Below, piece by piece: positions 33,288 to 44,398 of a stretch of 64,000 nt of DNA; position 1 is the first letter of the stretch; every line of letters starts with the position of its first letter. Below the pieces are notes generated by a model, which worked only from the letters and a program-made list of their open reading frames with translations, did no database searches and was not told the DNA's origin. The stretch is from positions 1 to 64,000 of the forward strand of contig JAHDVF020000854.1 in assembly GCA_022606425.2 (NCBI GenBank). Direction: 5' to 3'. The DNA is from Lepidostoma basale. Lineage: Eukaryota > Arthropoda > Insecta > Trichoptera > Lepidostomatidae. Both the position numbers and the translations under genes were made by a program.

Positions 33288-33650
33288 GGATTAATTTTAT
33301 CTCAATAGAGACGATGATGTAAACTGTTTTTTTTTAGTATTTTGGAAACAGAATATGGTGGTCGAGGCGTTTACAGGACTTATGACCTGTCATTGGTTAG
33401 CTTAAGCTATCGCATTATGTAATACAACATTCCCCAATCCGCCCTTTTTACGACCACCACGTCTGACAAATTTTTGAAAGATGTATAATAATAATAATAA
33501 TATGCTAACTTTTAAAGCGCCGTTTCTTTTATGTAATCACTTATGTAATCATAATGTTTTAAATGTATATATGCTAATATGTTGAGGAACACTTCACATA
33601 TTTTTGTTCAATCTGCACTGGCGCCATATATAAAGATTAGGAGTTTTACA
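33288..33650 (+). mobile_element. MITE-A arm with CR1/L2 tail inserted
   Basis: MITE-A sequence (attttatctcaatagagacg, tgacctgtcattggttagct) is interrupted at about 33487-33560. There a minus-strand CR1/L2 3' end enters (TAA repeat, then atgctaacttttaaagcgcc), after which MITE-A resumes (atgttgaggaacacttcaca). Confidence 0.65.
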
Positions 33651-34095
33651 TCACTGTTCAAGAAACAATAAATGAATTGAATGAAAATGTACAATGTTAA
33701 CGCCTATCTAGTAAGTGTATCTAAAATAATTTATGTTAAAAAAAGTTCGTTTTTCTGCACAGTTGTAAAATTGGCTTGTTTATTGGATGAATCAAACAAT
33801 ATGGAAGGGAATTAAGAATCCATACAAAGAGGTGATTTGGGCAGCGTAATGCTAGCACACTGAATTGAAAATTATTGTATTGTTCCTGAAAATTCCTGTT
33901 GCGTGCTCTATAGTGATAACATTTGTTCCCTACTGCATTGTATGTTAAAACAATTAAAAGTTCAATTATCTAACATTTGAATACTATAAAACGTTAAGGT
34001 TTTAATTAAATGAAGCTAATATAACCGAAAGAAAATATATATACGAGTATAGGTATAATAATATGTAGCCATTGAAAAATTTCTTAAATAATTAT
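33651..34095. other. AT-rich, no gene recognised
   Basis: 33640-33700 carries a short family G phrase (gttttacatcactgttcaag). Otherwise unique. Confidence 0.4.
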
Positions 34096-34099
34096 TTAC

Positions 34100-34503
34100 T
34101 TTTATAAACATATTGGCACTGAACAGACTGGAAGCATTTGAAATGTGGCTCCATCGCCGAATGCTCAGAATTTCCTGGACAGACATGGTTATCAATACCG
34201 AAGTCCTGAGGCGAGCTAGTGTTGACAAGGAACTGTTATCAACTATCAAGGTTCGGAAAATTTCACATCTGGGTCTTTTACTGCGTGGGGAAAAGTACCA
34301 CCTTCTCCAACTGATATTGGAGGGGAAAGTTGAGGGACGCCGAGGGCCCGGTAGGAGACAAATGTCCTGGCTGCGAAACGTGAGGGAGTGGACCGGCATC
34401 TGAAGTGTGGAGGAGCTGTTTCGAGTAGCGTAGGACAGAGACAGGTTCGCCAAGGTGATCGTCAACGTTGGGGGGACCCGACAGGGCACTTGAAGAAGAA
34501 GAA
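34100..34503 (+). mobile_element. LINE-G 3' end with (GAA)n tail
   Basis: LNRLEAFEMWLHRRMLRISW, then KISHLGLLLRGEKYHLLQLI and GPGRRQMSWLRNVREWTGI in an open frame of 96 codons. A premature stop follows, then recognisable FAKVIVNVGGT sequence and a gaagaagaagaagaag tail. Confidence 0.85.
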
Positions 34504-34724
34504 GAAGATAAGCATATTTGTATTTTCCACCTCCACGTTAGTGAGTTAGCTGTTTAGTTTATCGAATTATGGAAGAAATGTCATAACGCGACTCGATAAT
34601 AGTTGAAATATATGGTACTCGTAATATACAAATATATAATAGGTACTATGAATATAAACAAAATAATTTATAAATAATTTATAAATGTTTTTATTTAAAC
34701 AGTTAATAATGTTGAAATATCAAA

Positions 34725-34970
34725 GTGTTACAGCCAAAACAATGGTGTAAAACTAACTTCATATTAAATAATTAATACAAATGAAAACGTCTATCTTCTA
34801 GAAGTTTTATATATTTTATGGGAATATTTTTCACCTTATTAAAGCATTATCAAATCAATTTAAAGTAGTAAATTTGATAATCCCTTAGAAAACCGAAACA
34901 AGCCATTCCCATAATAAAACTTCTAGAAAATAAATGTTTTCTTTAGTATTAAGTAAAAATGTTCATAAAA
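34725..34970. repeat. Foldback family G, both arms
   Basis: aaaacgtctatcttctagaa on the left and ttctagaaaataaatgtttt on the right, with attatcaaatcaa and atttgataatccc around the centre. The right half reads TTGATAAT-stem-CCGAAACAAGCC, a degenerate hammerhead-like motif. Confidence 0.55.
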
Positions 34971-35540
34971 GAAACTTAACTTGTTGATTCAAGTTATTTC
35001 TTGCTTTCAAATTATTCCAAATTGTTATTGTTAACCTGAATCGAAACAATTAGTAATAATTCATTGTTGTGTTTATATAACTTTGCTTTTTATATAAATA
35101 ACTATGGAAATTTTAAACAATGGTCTATGTTTGTTTGTAAATGATAATATGGATCATAATGATAATTATTTGTATTGAATATTTTTAGTATTATTTTAGT
35201 CTTATTTGTATTTAAATAATAAGACTATAACACATAATAAAACTAAATTGTGATAATAAAAAGGGTTAGAAAATCCCTTCCTCGGAACCAACTTGCTCAT
35301 CACATACTATGGAAGAAGGAATGACCCGATGCCACTCGCCACCCACTCACAAAATAATATTATGTGCCTTTTAAAACAATTTTACTTACCTACATTGTCA
35401 AGATATTCCATTATGTCATTGGATATAAAAAATAAAATAAAACTTCTTAATCATATTTTTCTTGAAATCTCGCCTGAATTGAGGATTTTTTTATTAATAA
35501 AAATTACCAAATCAAGGCCTCTAGAATTTTTTATTGTTTC
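34971..35540. other. AT-rich, no gene recognised
   Basis: The open frame of 83 codons at 35293 has no recognisable domain. No repeats were identified. Confidence 0.4.
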
Positions 35541-35642
35541 TTGAATAAAGATGTAAAACTCCATATTAAATAATTAATACAAATGAAATTATATGTTTTC
35601 TTTCACCTTGCTTAGGCATTATCAAATGTATGATTAACAAAG

Positions 35643-35836
35643 TAGACGTTGAACGATCGAAGTGTGCGCGGGAGATGCCTTTTGGTGGCGATGAGGTTCG
35701 CAACCCATCACACCGCGTCTCTCGCGATGGCGAAAAGAGAAGGATGGAGTGCCGCATCGATTAAAGTGTGGCAGTCCATTCTTTCTGCCTACCCTTTCGG
35801 GGAGACGGCGTGATGGTTAGTTAGTTAGTTAGTTAC
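35643..35836 (+). mobile_element. SINE-B: short element with LINE-A tail, best copy
   Basis: The body starts near gtagacgttgaacgatcgaa and includes gatgaggttcgcaacccatc. From gtgtggcagtccattctttc to the (TTAG)n end it is identical in layout to LINE-A. It is inserted in a family G foldback arm (35545-35640). Confidence 0.75.
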
Positions 35837-36440
35837 TATACAACACCTGATTAAGGAATAGCATTGCAAAACTTCACATCAGATATTTGGATCTAATAGT
35901 TTGAGTTATTGCCCATAGAGTCTATTTCAGAATTCTTCGTGAAATGTGCAAAACATTAAGGAAATGTATTTTATGGTCTTAGACCGTGCATATTTTACTG
36001 CATGCATTCTTTTCAGGAGCTGGGACGCAAACCACATTGTGAAATAGTAATTTATTACCCACTAGCGCTATCTATCGGCGGGGCAGCGCACTAAAGGGGT
36101 GAATGGGCACTATAATGGAATAAATTCATGTTTTATTTATCAGTTGGCAGCCCCGAGAGCCATATTCGGGAACCTTTCGCTCGGCATCATCTCTGAGATA
36201 GAGCACACTTATTTAAAGCTAAAACAACCGATTTGATGCGTTTGTTTTTGTAAAACTAACACACCATACTATGGAAGAATCATGCAGAATCTAATTCTTA
36301 GAAACTATACTAATTCTTAGAAAGGGGGCTATATTAATAGCTAGAAAAATGGTAACAAAATATTTAATGTTTCTTGAACAATCATATAAAATTTATTCTA
36401 TGTTCGCCATACTTTGTGTTGTAGATGCTTTATTTCTAGT
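35837..36440. other. No gene recognised
   Basis: 36010-36230 is less AT-rich and unique to the window (gcgctatctatcggcggggc). The rest is AT-rich. Confidence 0.4.
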
Positions 36441-36448
36441 TTTCTTTT

Positions 36449-36770
36449 TTATATACTTTGTACATACAACACAAACATTATTTTCTTTTAATTACATAGA
36501 CATGTTTCGGACAACCAGTCCTTCTTCAGTGATACATATTATAAAGATACATATTTATAATATTATAAAATTGTTTACATGATCTGACAGATTCTGATGT
36601 TAACAATCTTTATAACATCTGTGAGATCATGTAAACAATTTTATAATATTTTAAATAAAATATGTAACTTTATAATTATGTATCACTGAAGAAGGACTGG
36701 TTGTCCAAAAAGTGCCATTGTATTTTGTTTTATGTTAGTGTTATATATATAAAGTATATAAAAAAGAAAT
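36449..36770. repeat. Foldback element with paired hammerhead-like motifs
   Basis: The motif at 36499-36529 (minus) reads CTGAAGA, A, GGAC-loop-GTCC, GAAA, ACATGT, C. Its inverted partner at 36685-36716 has lost GAAA. Arms continue outward (tttatatactttgtacatac / gtatataaagtatataaaa). The central 150 bp contain a second inverted repeat (gtttacatgatctgacagat and its inverse). Confidence 0.7.
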
Positions 36771-36779
36771 AAATCATTT

Positions 36780-37250
36780 AAAACTCCATATTAAATAATT
36801 AATATGAATGAAAACGCCTGTCTTCTAGGAGTTTTATTATATTTTATATGGAATGACATGTTTTGCCCTTCCAAAGCATAATCAAACATTTGATAATGCA
36901 CTTAGGAGATTGAAAATAACTTTGTATAGGTATAATCCAGAAAATATTAAAAAAACACGACATGTTTCGGAGGATACCTCAATATTCAGGTGTAAATACA
37001 GACAGACGTTTTCATTATATTATTTAGGTAATAAAATAGTTTAATTTATGCCACACCAACATATTACTATTAAATACAAATTAAATAGATTGCACGAATG
37101 AAAATGAACGTTTTCTTGAAGTTTTATAAGGTTTTTTTTGGAATGTCACATTTCGCCTTGCTAAGACATTATCAAATGTAATAAAAATATAATGAAACAT
37201 CTAGACAACACACGTTTTTATTCGTATTAACTATTGCAAAATGAAATATC
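36780..37250. repeat. Foldback families G and B, mixed
   Basis: A family G arm at 36780-36895 passes into a family B arm whose antisense motif is at 36959-36989. A second G arm at 37085-37240 carries an antisense motif TTGATAAT-GTCTT-loop-AAGGC-GAAATGTGAC (37166-37198). Confidence 0.55.
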
Positions 37251-37770
37251 TTGGTGATGATTATTGAAAATATAATATTTTTTATCTTATAACTACTCAC
37301 TTGGGATGATGTAAGACATCAGACATGAAAAAGTTAAAATATTTCTAAAACGTGTATTATTATTTTAGCTGATTTATTTTAAACATAATAAAAAGAAAAT
37401 TCTCGCAAGTTCTTTGATATCGTTTTTAAACCAAAATTTAGGCTTTATGTATTTTTTTTACAAGTTCTGAATTGGAAAGGCTTTTTACGTGATTATTTCA
37501 GAAAACCTTTAAACCCTATTGCTTGGGTTATACGCGGGGCAGGGTCTCGTTGGCAAACACAAATTTTAAGGGTACAAGGGAAGTTGAAACACCAGTTTAA
37601 AAATGTATGCCAAAATTCCATAACCAAAAGATTATACATTTTTAATGGCATTGAGGAAATTAACTTTTCGCCCTAAAATTGCTAAATTATTAACGGATTT
37701 TATTTTTGAAGTAAATTACGTATTTTTCGAACCCCGCGTTTTTTTTTTATGTAAACCATAAGATCAACTT
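37251..37770. other. AT-rich, no gene recognised
   Basis: 37500-37570 is slightly less AT-rich (tatacgcggggcagggtctc). No repeat match was found. Confidence 0.4.
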
Positions 37771-37771
37771 A

Positions 37772-38012
37772 TTGAACGCTAAGGCATTAACACTGTGGAA
37801 TTCCATAGTATTATACTTAGGAAATTCAAAAACTTTGTTTAATCTACTATTTAATAAATAATATTTAAAAAAACACGACATGTTTCGAAGGATACATCCA
37901 TCTTTAGGTGTAAAAATATAATGATATAATAATATAATAAATACACCTGAAGATGGAGGTATCCTCCGAAACATGTCGTGTTTTTTAATATTTCTTTATT
38001 ACATAGTGGATA
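37772..38012. repeat. Foldback family B, complete, with two hammerhead-like motifs
   Basis: Motifs at 37877-37907 (minus) and 37947-37977 (plus) lie head to head, 39 bp apart. The plus copy is the cleanest in the window: CTGAAGA, T, stem II GGAGG-TAT-CCTCC, GAAA, palindromic ACATGT, C. Arms (ctttgtttaatctactattt and the inverse ttacatagtggataaaacat) extend outward. The conserved ggcattaacactgtggaatt block precedes the left arm. Confidence 0.8.
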
Positions 38013-38019
38013 AAACATT

Positions 38020-38115
38020 TGTGCCATGATATCTTCGGTCTTCCTCGACTCAACAGTACCTTTGTGATTTCGTTCGTGATACTTTCTTCCACTCTACATT
38101 CCTCCTTTATATCAG
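38020..38115 (-). mobile_element. LINE-A internal fragment
   Basis: A short antisense piece (cttcggtcttcctcgactca ... gtgatactttcttccactct) without the 3' end. It begins right after the family B foldback. Confidence 0.55.
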
Positions 38116-39056
38116 CATTTGAAATTCTATTGATTAATTATTTTCTCTTAAACAAATCTATTTCTATGAACAAATTTCTCCTTAAGAGTAAAGTTTTTAA
38201 TGTTTTTATTTGGTTGCCAGTTTTTAGAATGTTTACACGAATATGTTGTAAAAATATCACTCGTACGACGATATTTGAAACAAATATAGACAATTTGTAT
38301 ATTTAAATCTAGTAATGTTTGTATATACGTTTACATTTTATCTTATGTTTTCACAATAGAAGCTTATGTTGATTAGAATTGTATAAATACAGCACAAATG
38401 TATTTCGAAACGTTCAGATAACCTTTAAAATAATATTCAACCTTTGTTAGATATAATTTCATCCAATTTGTTCCCTTTCAAACAGTTTTGAATTTCGACA
38501 GCAGAGAACCTTCGAAATTCAAAATTATTCCTTTGCGAGAGAAGGGAAGCGGGCACTAAGAAAGTTTTTAGAATTTCCTAATATTTCTGAAGTACAGACT
38601 ATAATACTGAGAGTTCTGCGGATATTGGATAAGATGTCTTTTGAAAAATATTGTGAAAAATCAATGACTAAAAACTTTGTTGAAAAACGTTTCGAGCTTT
38701 TGGTATATCAGAATTCATATGAAAAAGATTTTAGATTATCCGTGTAAAGATTGTCATATCAGAGTAAGCTTGTAAGAAAGAGTATGGGAGCTTTTTCGAA
38801 ATTTTATTATAGATAAACTTAAGGCGTTAACACTGTGGAACTCCACAAAGAAGATTTTTTTTATAAATTAAAAATATATTTTATCTATTTTTGAGTTAAT
38901 TTTTCTCGACATGTTTAGAAGACTTTACACTTTCATCATCGGGTTCTCTCGAATAATAACGACCTATATTCTGCTCATATTGAAGATTGTAAAATAATTT
39001 CTAATGCTATTGATTGAAATCCTCGGAGTTAGTATTATTTACAAATAAATCAAATA
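38116..39056. repeat. AT-rich DNA with foldback family D arm
   Basis: 38823-38960 holds the block ggcgttaacactgtggaact followed by the antisense family D motif (cgacatgtttagaagacttt, then acactttcatcatcggg). 38490-38530 has a 12-bp hairpin (ttttgaatttcg / cgaaattcaaaa). No gene was found. Confidence 0.5.
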
Positions 39057-39653
39057 TAGGGTCGAAGCACCAGTATTTGACCGCCCCCCAGTAAATGACC
39101 GTTTGTTAATAAAACAAAATATAATAAGAATTGCTCTATGTGTTCAGTCAAAAAAACTTTAATCCCAAGAAACTATGACATAAGAGGTAGGCAGAGACAA
39201 CTGTTGGTAAGAAACAAAACTATCAGTTTTGAACTGTGCCTTGTCAAACGGTAAAAGTGCGTCTTCCCGTTGTTGTTCTGAGATCGTTAGCAGTTATTTA
39301 TAATGAAAAGTGTTGTAAGTGTTTTTTTTTATGTTATTTCTTATGCAATTCTTTGAATATTTACAAATTTTCATATGTTAGGGTGTTTCATAATGTGACA
39401 ATGTAACAAAATCTATGTATTGTATCAATGGAAGTGGTCAATTACTGGTGATTGTGCTATTTTTTTTAGAGAAATATTAATTTTAATAGTAATACTCATA
39501 TTTCAATAAAAAAGTTGGAGAATTTAGAGAAGTCACTGTGTTTTTTATTGTTTTCTTTTATTTTGTACACTGAAATAATGAAATTAATGCCTTTAATGTG
39601 GATTTCAGTACAAGCTGAACCTTAAATGGTCATTCGTTGGTGCTTTGACCCTA
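39057..39653. mobile_element. MITE-like element with about 25-bp TIRs
   Basis: Left end TAGGGTCGAAGCACCA, right end TGGTGCTTTGACCCTA; further in, tatttgaccg pairs with the inverse of ggtcattcg. TA at the outer ends fits a Tc1/mariner-type target. Internal copies of the TGACC motif occur at 39096 and, inverted, at 39436. There is no coding sequence. Confidence 0.7.
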
Positions 39654-40720
39654 CATTCATTATTATAATTATAATTCTACAAAAATGATTTCTCGATTGA
39701 GTCAAAACACCTCCACTTAAAAGTTTACTTTCCTCAACACCTTTCGTAGTTAATACCTTTATCATCGAAAGAACAATGTTATCTAAGAAAATGAAAGTTT
39801 AAAATCTTCGAAAATTTATACATAAATGAAAAAAAAAAATTTATTTATAAAACCGTCATGTAGTTCCTTGGTGATGGTTGAGGTATAAGTTTTGTAAAAG
39901 TCCATTATTAATTTATAATAGTGAAAACGTTTATTTAGTGGTTTTACTTGGATTCATATAAATTGTGACAAATTGACCCTTGCGAGGGCATTCTCAAACT
40001 GAACCTAATCGCCAAAAGTTGTTCCTTAAATTAATTTCATTTCAAAATAATTAATTTCACCTTTTTGATACGTAAATATATCTAAAAGAAATAATTAAAT
40101 TAAAAAGTACATATTTAAAATAAAATGTTCACTCTTTATCGTATTATCCAGTTAGTCTGTTCATGCTTTAAAATGTTCATCGTATATGAAAAACGTGTTT
40201 ATATTACCTGAAAGGAAAATATATTGAGTGTTAAAAAGGCAGCACTAATTTATATTCACATAACCTCAACTTCTGCCATTCCGGTCCTATCAAAACACAT
40301 TTCATCTGCCGCCATTTTGACATCATTCATGTATGTGCGAGGGTGCGCCGAATAGTTCAAACACATCTAATTTTACAAATAAACAACTAAATATGTAAAT
40401 ACAAAAAATTCAAATCATAATATACAACTCCTTATTCATTGTCAGTAAGTCTAAGTTTGCACTTCATAATTTTATTCAATAATTTTGCACCTTTGCACAG
40501 TTATTGGCCTTTATGTTATAACAGCAATTGTGAAAAAAAAAAAAACATCGTACCTCAACCATGAATGTAGTTTTAGTTAATAATGATTTTATGTTAATAT
40601 ATTAACATATTTTGTATTAGCGACATTGTCATTTTCAGACTTACCAGAACAAAAATTGTTTTATATCAAAGGGGGTTCAAATAATTACTTAAATGTATTT
40701 TAGTGACAAATTAAATAATT
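39654..40720. other. AT-rich, no gene recognised
   Basis: 39715-39800 has a weak family D phrase (acctttatcatcgaaagaac). The rest is unique. Confidence 0.4.
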
Positions 40721-40721
40721 A

Positions 40722-40852
40722 ACCATCACGCCACTTCCTCGGATGTATAGACAGAGATCGTCGAATGCCACTCTGCCCTACCCTGATATAGAGAAACCTA
40801 TAGAGAATACTTGACATTCACGCATCTTAACATGCACGCTCAACTTTTTTTC
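40722..40852 (-). mobile_element. LINE-A 3' end, diverged
   Basis: accatcacgccacttcctcg through cacgcatcttaacatgcacg. It abuts the next LINE. Confidence 0.6.
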
Positions 40853-40854
40853 GA

Positions 40855-41735
40855 CTTCTTCTTCTTCTTCTTCTTCCTCAGCCTATTCCCGTCCACTCCT
40901 GGAAAAAGGCCTCCTCCATTTGCTTCCATGTCATTCTGTCCTGTGCAGACAGCATCCAGGTTATTCCGACGTGTCTGTTTAGATCATCCTTCCACCGTAG
41001 TTGCGGTCGCCCTGCACTTCTCTTCGCCGTCCACGGTCTCCGAGTCAGCAGTCTTCTTGTCCATTTTTCATCTGAGCTTCTGGCTACGTGATCCGTCCCT
41101 TGCCATTTTAGAGTCGCCATCCGGTGGATAATGTCAGCGACCTTTGTTTTTTCTCTCACCGTATCGTTTCTGACTCTGTCTTTTAGGCTTATTCCTAACA
41201 TGGCTATTTCCATGGTTCTTTGGGTCACTCGTAGTTTCTCGGCACTTTTTTTGGACAATGTAACAGTTTTAAGACCATAACTACCAACTGGCAGAACGCA
41301 GGCTTCATAGACTTTTCGTTTCAGGTTGATCGGTATTTTCCGGTTTTAAAGGATGTAGCTGAGGTTTCCGAAAGCTGCCCAGCTTAGTCCGATTCTTCTT
41401 TTTAGCTATGCAGTTTGGTTATCTCGGCCCAATCGAATATTGTGTTCCAGGTATATATATTATTGGACATTCTCAATTTTGTTGCCGTCCGCGTTTATTT
41501 TAAGCCTTTCCGTGCCCATCACCTTGGTATTTGCCAGGTTCATATTCAAACCTACATATTTGGATACATAGTTTAGTTCTTTCAGCATTTCAGCTAGTTC
41601 CTACGGAGTGTTGCTCACGAGTACGATGTCGTCGGCAACGCGTAGATGGTTTAAATACTTCCCATCAACACGGATTCCTTTGGTTTCCCAGTTCAGATTT
41701 TTGAAGTTCTTTCGACTTGCCGCCTTTTAATAATT
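40855..41735 (-). mobile_element. LINE-R type, RT domain end plus tail (about 880 bp)
   Basis: From 5' to 3' on the minus strand: WETKGIRVDGKYLNHLRVAD then DIVLVSNTP (RT catalytic block, FADD changed to VADD), LNMNLANTKVM, GLSWAAFGNL. It then has an open frame from 41258 to 40878 with RTMEIAMLGISLKDRVRNDT, KWQGTDHVARSSDEKWTRRL, SAGRPQLRWKDDLNRHVG and AFFQEWTGIG-stop. A (GAA)n tail closes it. It is the longest LINE fragment in the window. Confidence 0.88.
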
Positions 41736-42689
41736 TAAGTTCCCTATGTCTTAACTCATCGATATCATTTAAGCGACAAACTTATTACACATCCCTCTGA
41801 CATATCAACCCTACCTCCAAAACATAAAAGTTTTCTTTTAAATGCGAAATAATGTTACGTTTACATTATGCTTTGTATGCCAGCTTGGGTCGGAAATGAT
41901 TATTTTAACGTAATATCACACGCGAGCTTCGTAATGCTTTCTGTTCCACCTACACAGGCCCACGTGCCGCCTATGTGACTGAAATAATTCGACCCCTAAT
42001 AACATTTTTAGGGAAATCATATTAAAAGATAATTAACAAAACGCGATGCCAAGAGACGGGCACTAAACGAGACAGCTCCCGTCTAATTAAACATTTATCT
42101 CTAGTCTGGTACATTTGTACACTGAAGTAAAGATGAGAGTACATAATTGAATTCTAGTGCCAACCCGTGTAAGAAAGTGAAGCTTTAAGCTGGCAAAAGA
42201 TGAAGAAAAAAATTAAAGTTGTTATTTGAAATTTCATGCTAGAATTTCATAAAAAAATAATTTTAAAATGTATATTAAGTTAAAATCCACTAATGTATGT
42301 GATAGAATACAAACGACGAAATAAGGAAGAAATGTAGTTCTATGGATGGCAGAGGTGAATCATGGATTCAATGCCTATTTTGTAAGCTTGGGGTTCATGA
42401 AGAGTGAGAGGAGTAGAAACTGATTTTATTATCTGTGAATTTTGCTACAAAAAATAGCGTGCGGCTTAATTTTTTATTTTTTTTTTGGTCTGGTGGGTAA
42501 TATGACTCATGGCATTTGCGGCCAATATGGCCCTAGACCGTAATACCCACCCACTTTTGGTTTGTGTCAATATTTTAATTTTAAGAAAACATCTACTTGT
42601 AGTTAGGTTTTTAAATAAAACAACGTAAAGTGTTTATACATTATACAATATTATTGATTACTAAGTTAAACGACTGAAATAATCAATAA
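41736..42689. other. No gene; one LINE-A-like scrap
   Basis: 42140-42220 (attgaattctagtgccaacc, gtgaagctttaagctggcaa) resembles 51295-51350, a diverged LINE-A internal segment. Otherwise unique AT-rich DNA. Confidence 0.4.
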
Positions 42690-43372
42690 ATATTGATGGA
42701 TCTCACATATTTTGAGTTTTATTATCAAAAAGGCTTATGGTGTGCCATATTATCCGAAATTACTCTATGGAAGATGATTGCATCACAAGTAAAATAAAAA
42801 AGAATCCCTTAAAGTGGTTTGGATATAAAAAACGAATGGATGAGAGAAGAATGGTTAAAATGTTGTACACAAGAAATGTAAATAGAAAAAGAAGTCGTGA
42901 AAGTCCAAGGAAAGCATGGTATAGCCAAATTAATCAAATTATGAAAATATTGTTTTTATTATTATTTTGTTTAATCACTCTTTACATCATGACAGCATGA
43001 GCCAAATCGATGTAAAGGGTATTATAAGTATCATAGTGATTCTCGTGACATGTGATAATCTATTGCCATTTTATTGTCACGTGAATTCTACACCAGACCA
43101 AAGACAGTGTGACAAACACACTACCCTCGCCGGGAATCGAACCCGGAACCTTCGGGGTGGCAGTCAATGCACTTACCACTCGGCCACGAAGGTCGACAAT
43201 GAATTTGAACACTAAAAGGCGGCCACATTCGAAGACGAAAAATCAAAGAGCGTGCATGTTACGATGTAGGAATATAGAGGAAGCTTGAGGTGTGTGTTAG
43301 GACAGAACCGTAAGGCGGTCCATCCTCTCTGTCTACACCTCCAGGGAAACGCCGTGATGGTTAGTTAGTTAG
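42690..43372 (+). mobile_element. LINE-A 3' portion split by a SINE
   Basis: The 5' part 42737-42950 encodes LKWFGYKKRMDERRMVKMLY and SPRKAWYSQINQIMK. The element resumes at about 43212 (ggcggccacattcgaagacg) and ends with ccagggaaacgccgtgatgg and a TTAG tail. The interrupting SINE is at 42955-43197. Confidence 0.8.
42955..43197 (-). mobile_element. tRNA-derived SINE, subfamily 2, nested in LINE-A
   Basis: On the minus strand: cgtggccgagtggtaagtgc (A box), gttccgggttcgattcccgg (B box), shared body, then the subfamily 2 tail ctttacatcgatttggctca with a closing gatgtaaag that can pair with its start. Confidence 0.9.
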
Positions 43373-43517
43373 TCTGGTACATTCTAATGATTATATAGAT
43401 GCGCACGACTTATTTATCTGACTAAGTCCAATTGTCCAATTAAAGTGTTCCAATTGTAAAAGCTACTTATTGCTTTTGTGTAAGTAATGATGTAAAACTC
43501 TATTAATTAATATAATA

Positions 43518-44398
43518 TACGAGGTCCGTCCAGTAAAAACGCGAACTGATTTTTTTATTTATTTAATTTTACAAAATTAAGGGTAGATCAATCTTATTCC
43601 CTTCAAAATGCTCCCCATTTGTATCAATGAACTTGTCTCACCTCTGTTTCCATTGTTCAAAACATTCCTGGAAGTCATCAGGATTCAGGCTCTTCAGATG
43701 CTTTGTCGTTTAACCTGACCTTTTTACATTTCAGGAACAAAAAGAAGTCGCCAGGGGCTAAATCTGGTGAATAGAGAGGGTGATCAATCACAGAGAATTA
43801 CGAGTCAGAAACTGGCGGACAATTAGTGATGAATGTGAAAGCGCCTTGTCATGATTTTCTCAACTTCAAATGTTTTGTGAAAATCGTGTGCACAAACGAT
43901 TTTCCTAAATTTAGTTCATCAGCAATCATCCGAACAGTCAATCGATGATTGGAAAGCTTAACAGAAATAACACTTTTATTTTTTTTATCAACACAGGAAG
44001 TCGACGGTCGTCCTGAACTTGCATCGTCCTTGCAGTCATCACGGCCCTCACTTAAACTCTTGATCCACTTAAAAAGGGACACTTCTTCAGTATTTTAACT
44101 CCATAAACAGGCTTTAACATTTCATGAATTTCCAGATATATTTTTCCCGAGTTTCACCAGAAATTTGATGTTGACTTGTTGTTCCATATCTATTTGTCAA
44201 TCTCCACGGTCGACAAGAGAATAAAACACACGCCACAAAAAATTACCCATTCGAGCGGTACGTTTACCTCGACGGTTTGGTGATTACGGATTCATTTAGC
44301 GGCTTACCCGGCAACAAAGAAGCCAGTGCTCTTGAGCGAATTTCAAATGAAGACCTTCTGAGCAACGCAGTTCGAGTATATAATGGACAGACCTCGTA
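43518..44398 (-). mobile_element. Mariner element, internally deleted
   Basis: TA plus TIRs: CGAGGTCCGTCCAGT on the left and, inverted, CGAGGTCTGTCCATT on the right. Minus-strand coding remnants: SLFKWIKSLSEGRDDCKDDA, then SGRPSTSC, LTVRMIADELNLGKSFVHTI and HLKLRK (the DNA-binding half). Within about 80 bp this jumps to HPLYSPDLAPGDFFLFLK, the block holding the third catalytic Asp. The two upstream catalytic Asp blocks are missing, and the 881-bp length compares with about 1.3 kb for the family. It is not autonomous. Confidence 0.9.

Noticed and set aside
37000..38012. Penelope-like reverse transcriptase or GIY-YIG nuclease next to the hammerhead-like motifs
   Set aside because: Looked for in all frames around the motifs; none found in this window, so the Penelope link remains an inference.
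40855..41735. Complete reverse transcriptase
   Set aside because: Truncated at its 5' side, the catalytic FADD box reads VADD, and there are in-frame stops.
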